Assembly (NCBI GenBank): GCA_902791025.1
Contig: CADATZ010000011.1
Location: forward strand, 1-64,000
Reading direction: 5' to 3'
Length of the DNA: 64,000 nucleotides
From: an uncultured Chloroflexota bacterium
GTDB taxonomy: Bacteria; Chloroflexota; Anaerolineae; Anaerolineales; Anaerolineaceae
Positions 26,595-34,171 of this stretch are shown here, piece by piece. The notes under the pieces are model-generated. The model ran no database searches. It saw only the letters and a program-made list of their open reading frames with translations, and was not told the origin of the DNA. How positions within the stretch are numbered: position 1 is the first letter of the stretch; the number at the start of each line of letters is the position of its first letter. Both the position numbers and the translations under genes were made by a program.

Positions 26595-27160
26595 TGCAGA
26601 AATATCAGTCCGTAGACGGCACCGATTACGGTAAGAAGTATAGGATCTATTTTAAACCGAAATTCCAATAACAGGGCTCCTGAGAATAAAATCAGCAATT
26701 CTATTGTATCACGATTGAAAACCAGACGGTGAATTTCGTAGATAGATTCAGTCCCGAAAAAAACACTAAGCATCATCGTGATGGAGGTATAGATCAGCAA
26801 TCCTCCGCAGGCCGGTTTGATCCCTCGAAACAGTCCGCGGACAAAAGGGCTTTCAGAGAATTTTTTCATGAAAATGACTGCCAGAATGCTGACCATAACC
26901 GTCGGTAAGATCAATCCGAGCGTTGCGGTGACAGATCCGACTGCTCCGCCTTTGAGAAAACCGATATAGGTCGCGGAATTCAGCGCGATAGCACCGGGAC
27001 AGATCAGGTCAAGGGCAGTCATGTCGGCAAATTCGTTGACCGTAAGCCCGACCTGTTTGATCCCCTCGTCCAGGATCATTGACATCATACCGTATCCCCC
27101 GCCAAAGCAGGTGAATCCGATCTTCAGGAACATCAGAAAAAGGCGCAGCGGTATGCTCAT
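26591..27160 (-). CDS. chrA: Chromate transporter, half-size ChrA
   Basis: A 189-residue membrane protein with about six helices, one half of a CHR-superfamily carrier. The family motif FGGGYGMM is near residue 20, and ALDLICPGAIALNSATYIGF includes the conserved PG. It is paired with a second half-size gene, overlapping it by 4 nt; the two presumably form a heterodimer. Chromate efflux is the textbook role, but many paired short CHR proteins have no proven substrate. Confidence 0.9.
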   Translation of the reverse strand: MSIPLRLFLMFLKIGFTCFGGGYGMMSMILDEGIKQVGLTVNEFADMTALDLICPGAIALNSATYIGFLKGGAVGSVTATLGLILPTVMVSILAVIFMKKFSESPFVRGLFRGIKPACGGLLIYTSITMMLSVFFGTESIYEIHRLVFNRDTIELLILFSGALLLEFRFKIDPILLTVIGAVYGLIFLH

Positions 27161-27744
27161 TCTTCCACCTGTTTCGTGGGCTGTTTCTGGGAATGATCGG
27201 CAGGGGAGGTAAGGACACTGATAATCCCAATCGTTCCGCAGATAACGATCGTCCAGAACGCGCTGAAATTGAAAAAGAGGGGAGCTGCAGCAGCAATAAC
27301 GACAAGAACCACGGTGAGTAGGTCGTGGCGGACAGTGGAAAGCAGGCGGATCCCATTTCCGAAGATGAGCACAATGGAGATCACCCGTATTCCGCGGATC
27401 ATTCCCTGAATATAAGGATTGTCCACGAGCGTCTGGAACAGCATGGCAATACCCAGCATACAGACGAAGGGCGGCGTAATGACGCCCATCAGTGCCATAA
27501 ACGCGCCGAAAGGACCGGCGATGCGGTTGCCGAGCAGGATCGAGTTATGGATGGAAATGACGCCGGGAAGACTCTGCCCCAGCACCGGGTAGGTCCAGAA
27601 TTCCTCATGACTCAGCCATTTTTTCTTCTCCACAATGCCGCGCTCGATGGATGGAATGGCTGCCATCCCGCTGGTGAAGGCAAACATCATGGACTTAAAG
27701 AAGAGCCGGAAGAGATAAAATCCTTTCCGCGTTGTGCTTTCCAT
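27157..27744 (-). CDS. chrA: Chromate transporter, second half-size ChrA
   Basis: A 195-residue partner of the preceding carrier half. It has the matching AFTSGMAAIPSIER and VLGQSLPGVISIHNSILLG segments, where GQSLPG is the counterpart of the ICPG motif. It is the first gene of an overlapping run (chrA, chrA, hydrolase) in which each junction is a 4-nt ATGA. It follows the methyltransferase-like gene by 7 bp, so the transcript may begin further upstream. Confidence 0.9.
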   Translation of the reverse strand: MESTTRKGFYLFRLFFKSMMFAFTSGMAAIPSIERGIVEKKKWLSHEEFWTYPVLGQSLPGVISIHNSILLGNRIAGPFGAFMALMGVITPPFVCMLGIAMLFQTLVDNPYIQGMIRGIRVISIVLIFGNGIRLLSTVRHDLLTVVLVVIAAAAPLFFNFSAFWTIVICGTIGIISVLTSPADHSQKQPTKQVEE

Positions 27745-27751
27745 ATATCTC

Positions 27752-28255
27752 TTATTTCTCCGCGGTGATCAGAAGGGCTTCTTTTCCTTCGATCATGAAG
27801 GTTTGGTTTTTGAAATTCTGAAAACCGCAGCGTTTCAGCTGTTTGGTGCACTCGCCGGCAAATCCATCCGCTGTGAAATCCACAGCGGCGATCTTCCCTC
27901 CTTTGAGAATCAGTCTGCGAAGCCGCATGATCTCGTCTACCAGGTGCGGAAGGTCGTGGAAGCCGAAAAGCGTATAAACAAGATGAAAACGGCCGAAATA
28001 GCAGTCTTCTCCCAGTTCGCTGTCCGGAATGATTTGGACCTTATTATCTTCCGAAAATTGGCTGAACCTTTCGGTCAAAGCCGGGTCTTTATCCGTGAGC
28101 GCGAGGTAATCGCATTGCGGGATGACCGCGCCAGCAACCGAACACCCGCAGCTCCCGAATTCCAAAACCTTTTTCCCGAACTCCGGCACGATCTCATTCC
28201 CAATCATCATACCCAGCTCATCAAGAGACGAACCGGAAATCATTAACTTTTCCAT
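27752..28255 (-). CDS. Small SAM-methyltransferase-like protein
   Basis: A 167-residue protein with a degraded or minimal Rossmann methyltransferase fold: VLEFGSCGCSVAG in the place of motif I, ALTDKDP for the acidic strand 2 end and LVYTLFGFHDLPHL for motif IV. The glycine-rich loop is atypical. ATG 28255 has GGAGGTGG upstream at ideal spacing, which rules out longer in-frame starts reaching into the repeat array. It heads the chrA operon. Confidence 0.6.
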   Translation of the reverse strand: MEKLMISGSSLDELGMMIGNEIVPEFGKKVLEFGSCGCSVAGAVIPQCDYLALTDKDPALTERFSQFSEDNKVQIIPDSELGEDCYFGRFHLVYTLFGFHDLPHLVDEIMRLRRLILKGGKIAAVDFTADGFAGECTKQLKRCGFQNFKNQTFMIEGKEALLITAEK

Positions 28256-28290
28256 AAAATCCCACCTCCAAATTTTCATCACCAACTATT

Positions 28291-28516
28291 TGTGGGCTGC
28301 GTGCCGCACATGGGGACAGGCACGCTCGTGCGGGCTGCGCCGCACATGGTGACAGGCACGTTCGTGCGGGCTGCGTGCCGCACATGGGGACAGGCACGCT
28401 CGTGCGGGCTGCGCCGCACATGGGGACAGGCACGCTCGTGCGGGCTGCGCCGCACATGGGGACAGGCACGCTTGTGCGGGCTGCGCCGCACAAGATGCCA
28501 GTCCCCATGTGCTCCG
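28291..28516 (+). repeat. Tandem array of the dispersed palindrome (five units plus inverted end)
   Basis: Five units begin at 28306, 28342, 28380, 28416 and 28452 (36-38 bp each), each opening GCACATGGGGACAGGCACG (unit 2 has GGTGACAGG). The array closes with one inverted half (28488-28516) ending GTCCCCATGTGC. This is the only tandem expansion of the family here. It fills the gap between two minus-strand genes; the open frames across it are spurious. Confidence 0.9.
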
Positions 28517-28530
28517 GTCTGAATAGATAA

Positions 28531-28555
28531 CTTCTACTTACTACTTACTACTTCC
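28531..28555 (-). repeat. Heptad array at the 3' end of the thioesterase gene
   Basis: Read on the minus strand: AAGTAGT repeated with period 7. It encodes the last residues (SSK) and the TAG stop of the thioesterase gene. Confidence 0.65.
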
Positions 28556-28939
28556 TGATTTCCCCTCCGCCTTTGCCGTAAAGCGGGCATTATTGATAAT
28601 GAACCGTTCATGAATCCCCTCCCCGATGGTTTCAACCTCATCATGCAGGAGAACATGGAAGCGGATCATCCGTCCTTCCACGGCAATGATCTCGCAATCA
28701 CAGCGGTACTTCATTCCGACCGGAGTAGGAGCGAGATGTCGGATATTCACCAGTGTTCCGACCGTGCCCATCCCCTCATCCAGGAGAGGATCGACAAGGT
28801 TTTTGCAGGTTCGTTCCGCATTGCAGATCAGCATCGGCGTAGCCAGAATGTGCAGGCCGCCACTGTCGAATTTTATGGCGGTATCCTGCTCTCTGACAAT
28901 ATATTCTTCCATAGATTTCAGTCCAGTTTCAATGTTCAT
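28541..28939 (-). CDS. Hotdog-fold thioesterase, FlK-like
   Basis: A 132-residue single hotdog domain related to fluoroacetyl-CoA thioesterase. The helix has ATPMLICNAERTCKNLV, with Thr and Glu at the FlK-type catalytic positions, and VNIRHLAPTPVGM carries the conserved His. The C-terminal IGEGIHERFIIN is also typical. Substrate is an acyl-CoA, most likely for housekeeping clearance. Two adjacent ATGs exist (28942, 28939); AAAGGA suits the second. Its C-terminus is encoded by a 7-nt repeat array. Confidence 0.85.
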   Translation of the reverse strand: MNIETGLKSMEEYIVREQDTAIKFDSGGLHILATPMLICNAERTCKNLVDPLLDEGMGTVGTLVNIRHLAPTPVGMKYRCDCEIIAVEGRMIRFHVLLHDEVETIGEGIHERFIINNARFTAKAEGKSGSSK

Positions 28940-28966
28940 CATTTATCCTTTGCAACTGCTTAGTAC

Positions 28967-29033
28967 GGCGCACATGGGGACTGGCATCTTGTGCGGCGCA
29001 GCCCGCACGAGTGTGCCAGTCCCCATGTGCGGC
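28967..29033 (-). repeat. 68-bp dispersed palindrome, copy
   Basis: Full-length copy in minus orientation between two minus-strand genes. The rest of the 28940-29174 gap shows no gene. Confidence 0.85.
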
Positions 29034-29174
29034 GCTGCCGATTCTGAATCGTTCCCATTTTTCTTCAATATTAATTCCCGTCCTGAATTTTAAACCATTC
29101 TGCCCAATTGACGCTGCATGGGTGACAGCCATCAGCAGTGGGGTGAGAGATGCATCCGGCTGAACCGGTTCAGC

Positions 29175-30062
29175 TCATCGCCGGTACAGAAAGACATACC
29201 AGGGGATGAACAGTTCATTTTCCCTGCGCAGCTCCGGATAGGGAACGATGAAAAAGAAGGCGCGCTGACGGAATTCCCAGTCGTTCTGTGCGTAATTCAG
29301 CTTCCAGATACTGTCAAACTGCTCATAAGGCATTTCGAGCGTTCCACCGATCTGCCACGGGTCCAGCAGGTGGACGATATCCGCATCCGGATCATATCCG
29401 GTGAGGACAGCCATGTGACTGGAACCGGCAGGTGTCCAGTTCACTCTTGTGAGGATAAGAATCGGACCGTAGCGCTCAAGGGCCGCGAGCAGTTCCTCTT
29501 TGGAGCTGTTTTCACGGACGCCGAGATAATAATCCATGAGCTGCAGGTCATCTTCCGTGTCGAGAATGTTCAGCCCTGTGCGGACATTGAATTGGCCCTG
29601 GTAGACGTTCTGGTTGATCAGTGCCTGAGCACCCATCGTTGGATATTCCTCTTTGTATGCATGCCAAAAATCCAACACCATCTGGACGCAGGCTGCGGTA
29701 CACCCGGTGGTGATCTCGCTGCCATTAAACTTCAACCCATATTGACTGACGAACCGGGGTTCATACCACAGGGAGCCGTGAAAGTATTCCGGACCGAGTG
29801 TAGGAGTGGGCGAGGGACCGAAGGTTGCGGTAGTAGTCAGCGTTGGAACGGGTGATGGCGTGGCGGTCGGTTCAGGTGTGGCGGTTGGGAGCGGTGTGTC
29901 GCTGGGATGCAGTGCCTCTTCCGTGAGTGTGCAGGCTGCGGCTGTCATTTGCGCGGATTTTGTCTGTACGACTGGCGATCTGGGCCGCGGCAGTGCACAC
30001 CCACTGATGGACAAGAAGAGGATCAGAATGACAGGCAGAAAAGAGGAAAGCTGTTTTTTCAT
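29175..30062 (-). CDS. C39-like cysteine peptidase lipoprotein
   Basis: A 295-residue lipoprotein. The signal peptide ends in a lipobox with Cys22 (SISGC). A Pro/Thr linker follows (LPTATPEPTATPSPVP type, about residues 55-90), then a papain-like C39_2 domain: TGCTAACVQMVLDFW with the candidate Cys, SSHMAVLTGYD with the His, and LLDPW with the Asp. Members act outside the membrane; substrates are unknown. It follows the macro-domain gene by 18 bp. ATG 30062 is preferred over an upstream TTG; no clear ribosome site is seen, so it may be coupled to the gene before it. Confidence 0.85.
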   Translation of the reverse strand: MKKQLSSFLPVILILFLSISGCALPRPRSPVVQTKSAQMTAAACTLTEEALHPSDTPLPTATPEPTATPSPVPTLTTTATFGPSPTPTLGPEYFHGSLWYEPRFVSQYGLKFNGSEITTGCTAACVQMVLDFWHAYKEEYPTMGAQALINQNVYQGQFNVRTGLNILDTEDDLQLMDYYLGVRENSSKEELLAALERYGPILILTRVNWTPAGSSHMAVLTGYDPDADIVHLLDPWQIGGTLEMPYEQFDSIWKLNYAQNDWEFRQRAFFFIVPYPELRRENELFIPWYVFLYRR

Positions 30063-30080
30063 TTGCAATAAGAGAAACGG

Positions 30081-31262
30081 TCAGCTGCTCAGCTGCGGTT
30101 GACCGTAATCAAACAGTGTGATATTAATATCGATAATATCGTATTGCCGGCTTTCCACGAAGTAAGAGATGATAAGATCGAATGTGTCGTTTGGGGAGAG
30201 GGTATATCCTGCACGGGAAAGCAGGTCCAGCATTTCCGGCATACTCAGGTGCAGCGCGACGCCATAGGCGATGGCTGTGATCTTTTTTGGATGGTAATTG
30301 ACGTTGCAGCGGAGCTTGGAGAAATTCTTGCGGTTCCCGTTGGCGCGTTTGTAGACAGTCACGTCGTCCAGTCCCCGTTCATCGATCAGCTTGAACAGCC
30401 GTTCCTGAAAGGTATCTTCCTTTTTGCTGAGCAGCTCAGCCAGTGATTTTCTTTGCCTCCCGGCTCCTGACATCGGCGCAAACATCGCGTCAGATGGCTC
30501 CTGTGGCGTTTTACGAGACCGCTGAAACAGGTCTTTGATTCCGGATTTACGGGAAGGCGCGGACTTTGGTTCTGGTGCGGAAAAACAATCGACTATATCA
30601 TCGAGCTTCTCGGGCAGCGCATCCGTTGACGCCATTTCGCATTTTTCTTCCCAGAGGAGCCTGTCTTCCTGCATTCTGCGGGACCTGTCAATTCCCGGCT
30701 GATTTCTCCCGTATTCTGCTGTCCGCAGCCTTCCGACAGTGTGTTCATCAATGTATTTATCGATTTCACCGACGAGTTTCTCCGAAAGCGCAACGGTTTT
30801 CCGGTCGAAGACGACGAGAGTGATATCCATATCATTCGTCAGGAGGAATTTCCCGATTTCCTTGAGCGCGATGTCCAGTGCCTCATCCTTCGGGAATCCG
30901 TATGTGCCTGTGGCGATCATTGGGAAGGCGATGCTTTCGCATCCAAGTTCCGCTGCCAGGGTAAGAGCGTTGACATAACAGCTGTGCAGGATTTCCCGTT
31001 CCCCGTGAGCACCGTCGATCCAGACAGGCCCGACCGTATGGATGATATATTTGGCGTTGAGGTCAAAAGCCGGTGTGCTGACTGCATTTCCCGGAGCAAT
31101 ATTACCGATCTTTCTGCGTTCTGCGAGCAGCTGGTTTTCACCGGCGGCACGATAAACCGCGCTGTCTGTTCCTCCGCCGATCACTGGTCTGGGGTTCGCT
31201 GTGTTGACGATGGCGTCTGCTTTTACTTTGGTAATATCATTGCGGATAATCTGAAACGGCAT
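30081..31262 (-). CDS. Macro-domain (ADP-ribose-binding) protein with a C-terminal conserved domain
   Basis: A 393-residue protein. Residues 1-170 form a macro domain: KVKADAIVNTANPRPVIGGG is the ADP-ribose loop and PMIATGTYGFP the second phosphate loop. This type removes or binds ADP-ribose or O-acetyl-ADP-ribose. A charged linker (190-280) follows. The last ~110 residues (DTFQERLFKLIDERGLDD; VYKRANGNRKNFSK; AIAYGVALHLSMPEM) look like a helical module with XRE-like features that recurs in such proteins. An upstream ATG (31286) exists, but AGGAGG stands 4 nt before ATG 31262. Regulatory or defence-related ADP-ribose signalling is possible; unproven. Confidence 0.87.
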   Translation of the reverse strand: MPFQIIRNDITKVKADAIVNTANPRPVIGGGTDSAVYRAAGENQLLAERRKIGNIAPGNAVSTPAFDLNAKYIIHTVGPVWIDGAHGEREILHSCYVNALTLAAELGCESIAFPMIATGTYGFPKDEALDIALKEIGKFLLTNDMDITLVVFDRKTVALSEKLVGEIDKYIDEHTVGRLRTAEYGRNQPGIDRSRRMQEDRLLWEEKCEMASTDALPEKLDDIVDCFSAPEPKSAPSRKSGIKDLFQRSRKTPQEPSDAMFAPMSGAGRQRKSLAELLSKKEDTFQERLFKLIDERGLDDVTVYKRANGNRKNFSKLRCNVNYHPKKITAIAYGVALHLSMPEMLDLLSRAGYTLSPNDTFDLIISYFVESRQYDIIDINITLFDYGQPQLSS

Positions 31263-31404
31263 CTGACCTCCTGTTCTATTGTTCATAGAGACAAATCAGC
31301 GTGCTGATTCCCCGCTGCGCTGCTGTGATATGAACATCAACCTTTGACTTTAAATTATAAATGCTTTTTCAGAATGGTCAAATGATGGATTTGTCATGGG
31401 GGCA

Positions 31405-31433
31405 GGGGACAGTCGCCTTGCGGCAACAGTCCC
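31405..31433 (-). repeat. Short hairpin repeat (GGGACAGTCGCC type), copy 2
   Basis: GGGGACagtcGCC ttg cGGCaacaGTCCC, just downstream of the stop of the 31437 gene. Near-identical to 2426-2452. The remaining 31263-31404 stretch shows no gene. Confidence 0.6.
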
Positions 31434-31436
31434 TGA

Positions 31437-32810
31437 TCACTGGAGGTAAGGATACATCTGTTTACACTGTGCGCGGATGTCTGCTGCCATCTCCGGAAAA
31501 TCCCTGTCAAATTCCTGATCTCTGGCAAGTGTGATGATCTCATCGACCGTGAAGGTAAATGCGGTTTCGTTGGGGTCCGCTAAAGGATCCGGTTTGCTCC
31601 GAACCGCAGCCTTTTGGAGAATTTCGGCATACTTTGGCGGTTCGGTCAAAAGATGCGGCCTTGGCGGTTTGTCTGTTCCAGTTTCTCCGTTTTTACCTGT
31701 TGTCTGTTGTTCAGTTCCCGTTTTCTCGTTTTCGACTGCCGCCTGAGGATTGGTTTTCGTTTCCTCATTTTTGACTGCTGTTTGAGGATTGGTTTTCGTT
31801 TCCTCATTTTCGACTGCTGATTGAGGATTGGTTTTCGTTTCCTCATTTTCGGCTGCCACCTGAGGATTGGTTTCCGTTTTCTCGTTTTCGGGTGCCGCCT
31901 GAGGATTGGTCTCCGTTTCCTTGATTTCTGCTGCCGTCTGAGGATTGATTTCCGTTTTCTTGATTTCGGCTGCTGCCTCGAGCTTGCTTTCCGTTTCTTC
32001 ATTTCCGGTTGTGATATGGGAGTCTGTTCTCAAGATCTGAGAATCCAAATCTGAATGTTGTACAGCAGCTTCCTTATCTGCACGCTGAACTCCGCACGGT
32101 GAACTCTCTTGCTTATCAGAACTCTTTTTTGTATTCTGACCTTCGATCACTGCCTGCTGTGCGGAAAAAGCGCGTGCCTTCTGAAAAGAAGCCGGTTCCA
32201 GATTTTTTCTATTAAAATCTCTGTTCCAGCTTTTTTCGGAAAAAGCCAGACCATTGATCACAGGATCGTAATTCTCTTTTTCATCGTACCAGCGGTTCAT
32301 GTTGTACTTATGGATACGGACCTCGGTGGAGCGCAGCCGGTTCAGCAGATTGTAATAGCGGAACTCCATGGAAAGCAAATCGTCATCGACCTCGCCGCTC
32401 TTTTCCTGAATATATTCGCTGAGAGCGCGGTCTATTTTGCGGTAATGATAGGATGCCATGCGGAAGAGCTTGTCAGTAGTGAGCTGGCCGAGATCGGGAA
32501 GCTCATGATTCTTTCCTTCCAGAGCGATCTTCGTCATGCAGCCGGAGGCGAGAAATTTGATGCCCTGCTCCAGCTGTCCGACGGCTTTGAGATATTGGGA
32601 AGATTTGCGGTTGTATTTGACGGCGAGGTTAAAGACGGACTCGACCTTGTCCAGCATCAGTTTGGACTGGTCGTTGAAGCTTACCGGGTCGGTGCTGTAG
32701 TCATCGAATGCTTCGAACGGCAGCGCGATTTCAGAATCATTGCTGTTTTCTTTCACAGCGGTATCCAGAAATCCGTTGATCTCGTTCAAAAGCTTTTCGC
32801 CGTTTGCCAT
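31437..32810 (-). CDS. Unknown protein with 13-residue tandem repeats
   Basis: A 457-residue protein I do not recognise. Residues 1-190 are helical and charged (HYRKIDRALSEYIQEKS; MEFRYYNLLNRLRSTEVRIHKYNM). Residues about 275-380 are eight degenerate copies of a 13-residue unit of the type AVENEETKTNPQT. The last 60 residues form another ordered piece (FTFTVDEIITLARDQEFDRDFP). No signal peptide or membrane segment is visible. The acidic repeat region is probably disordered and variable in copy number. GAAAAGG lies before the ATG. It is probably separate from the macro-domain gene, which starts 175 bp downstream. Confidence 0.75.
   Translation of the reverse strand: MANGEKLLNEINGFLDTAVKENSNDSEIALPFEAFDDYSTDPVSFNDQSKLMLDKVESVFNLAVKYNRKSSQYLKAVGQLEQGIKFLASGCMTKIALEGKNHELPDLGQLTTDKLFRMASYHYRKIDRALSEYIQEKSGEVDDDLLSMEFRYYNLLNRLRSTEVRIHKYNMNRWYDEKENYDPVINGLAFSEKSWNRDFNRKNLEPASFQKARAFSAQQAVIEGQNTKKSSDKQESSPCGVQRADKEAAVQHSDLDSQILRTDSHITTGNEETESKLEAAAEIKKTEINPQTAAEIKETETNPQAAPENEKTETNPQVAAENEETKTNPQSAVENEETKTNPQTAVKNEETKTNPQAAVENEKTGTEQQTTGKNGETGTDKPPRPHLLTEPPKYAEILQKAAVRSKPDPLADPNETAFTFTVDEIITLARDQEFDRDFPEMAADIRAQCKQMYPYLQ
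31690..31990 (-). repeat. 39-bp in-frame tandem repeat inside the 31437 gene
   Basis: Core unit on the plus strand: GAGGATTGGTTTTCGTTTCC followed by TCATTTTCGACTGCCGCCT-like sequence. About eight copies; the inner four are nearly identical. Units are multiples of three, so copy-number change keeps the frame. Confidence 0.85.
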
Positions 32811-32826
32811 TTTTCCTTTTCCCTTT

Positions 32827-32844
32827 ATCGGGAGCTGTCCCGAT
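32827..32844. repeat. Small hairpin upstream of the 31437 gene
   Basis: ATCGGGA gctg TCCCGAT. It lies 17 bp before the start codon on the minus strand, in the presumed leader. Confidence 0.4.
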
Positions 32845-32852
32845 CACTAAGA

Positions 32853-32922
32853 ACGGAGCACATGGAGACTGGCATCTTGTGTCGTAAAACCGACACAAGT
32901 GTGCCTGTACCCAAGTGCGTCA
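32853..32922 (-). repeat. 68-bp dispersed palindrome, copy
   Basis: Minus orientation, between two minus-strand genes. It has more substitutions than most copies (CATGGAGACTGG, GTACCCAAGTGC), so it is probably older. Confidence 0.8.
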
Positions 32923-32976
32923 CTCCAGTTACTGAATAACAGTTACTGATATTCAAAGTATACACAAAACTTAAAA

Positions 32977-33003
32977 TAAAAAAACCGCCAATATTGGCGG
33001 TTG
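32977..33003 (-). terminator. Rho-independent terminator of the WYL regulator gene
   Basis: On the minus strand AACCGCCAATATTGGCGGTT is a perfect hairpin followed by TTTTTTATTTTAAG. Confidence 0.85.
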
Positions 33004-33042
33004 ACAAATGTTCAGTTTTGTGGTAATACTGGTGGCTTTTTG

Positions 33043-34050
33043 TTATTCCGACTCTTCTATCCCATACTGCGTGGCGAGATTTTTAATTTCGGACCGCATC
33101 AGGGAAACAACCTCATCCGGTCCGGTGATCTTCACCTTCCCGCCCAGGGCCAGGATCCATCCCAGAAACTGGTTGCTCACGGAGACGGCTGCCTTTGTGC
33201 GGAAATGGTCCTCATCGACCGGTTCGATGGGAATATCTTTACCGAAGCGGTCAATCAAAACACTGACCATTGCGTTCTGGGCTTCCATGGTGACTTCGGT
33301 TTCCTCTCCGGCAAACATTCCAAAGAGGGAGCGGGAGTAATGCCCCATATCAAACTGCCGGAATTGTTCTTTCCCTTCCCGGCTCTCTTCTGTAAGGGAT
33401 ATATTCATCATTTTGTCCACTCGGAAGTGCTTGATGCGTCCATCCAGAGCATCAAAGGCGACCAGATAGTAGTTTCCATCGCTCCACATCAGTGCCCAGG
33501 GGCTGATCTGATACCATTCTCCCTTTCTGCGGTAGACCTGCTTTTTTTGTATGTCCCAATTGAAATATTTGAAGCGGATCTGCCGGTCGGTGCCAATGGC
33601 CTCGTAAATAGCGTCGACGTTGTAGTAGATGCTTTCGTTCATGGTTTTGATACGACCGGCGATGAAGACCTGACGATGCAGTTTTTTTGCTTCATATTTA
33701 CTGACCATGGTCTCGAGTTTTTTGATCAGCTGGGCTGATTTTTTGTTGGTGATGGCTTTTGCGGACTGAACTGCGTCGACCAGCATTTTCATCTCCGGCA
33801 GCTCGAACAGTCGCTCTCCCATGTGATAGTAATAATTCCTGCCGACTTTTTCCAGAAGAATATCGAAGCCGAAATCCCGGAGTTCTACGATGTCGGTATA
33901 GATCGTTTTCCTGTCGGCGTTGACACCGCAAGCCTCCAGTTTTTTCAGAATGTCACGCATTGTGAGAAAATGGCTGTCATCCGTCTCCTCCGAGAGAATT
34001 TTCAGCAGATAAAGCAGTTTTTGTTTTTGGTGTATGCCCTTGCGTTCCAT
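33043..34050 (-). CDS. WYL-domain transcriptional regulator
   Basis: A 335-residue regulator. The N-terminal winged helix-turn-helix (LTMRDILKKLEACGVNADRKTIYTDIVELRDFG) binds DNA. A WYL domain follows (IRFKYFNWDIQ; YQISPWALMWSDGNYYLVAFD), then a WCX-like C-terminal part. WYL proteins sense nucleic acids or small ligands and often control stress or defence genes. No clear target is adjacent; the GH94 gene upstream is separated by a repeat element. It has its own terminator. Confidence 0.92.
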   Translation of the reverse strand: MERKGIHQKQKLLYLLKILSEETDDSHFLTMRDILKKLEACGVNADRKTIYTDIVELRDFGFDILLEKVGRNYYYHMGERLFELPEMKMLVDAVQSAKAITNKKSAQLIKKLETMVSKYEAKKLHRQVFIAGRIKTMNESIYYNVDAIYEAIGTDRQIRFKYFNWDIQKKQVYRRKGEWYQISPWALMWSDGNYYLVAFDALDGRIKHFRVDKMMNISLTEESREGKEQFRQFDMGHYSRSLFGMFAGEETEVTMEAQNAMVSVLIDRFGKDIPIEPVDEDHFRTKAAVSVSNQFLGWILALGGKVKITGPDEVVSLMRSEIKNLATQYGIEESE

Positions 34051-34084
34051 GCTTCGTCTCCTTTGACTTGTATCTATTTATACC

Positions 34085-34152
34085 GAAGCACACGGGGACT
34101 GGCATTTTGTGCGGCACAGCCCGCACAAGTGTGCCTGTCCTCATGTGCGTCA
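34085..34152 (-). repeat. 68-bp dispersed palindrome, copy
   Basis: Minus orientation, between the phosphorylase and WYL genes, both on the minus strand. Outer arms GCACACGGGGACTGGCA and TGCCTGTCCTCATGTGC. Confidence 0.85.
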
Positions 34153-34171
34153 TTCAGGTTTTGAACCTTTT

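Noticed and set aside
28291..28516. Tandem repeat array considered as a CRISPR
   Set aside because: Units follow each other without unique spacers, match the dispersed palindrome family, and no cas gene is near.
28221..28522. Open frames across the tandem repeat (PVPMCGAARTS-type peptides, both strands)
   Set aside because: Produced by repeat periodicity in multiples of three; no ribosome site, no family, and the same peptides recur at every repeat copy.
31646..32054. Overlapping Arg/Lys-rich and Phe/Arg-rich frames over the 39-bp repeats
   Set aside because: Shadows of the in-frame repeats of the 31437 gene; no independent start signal.
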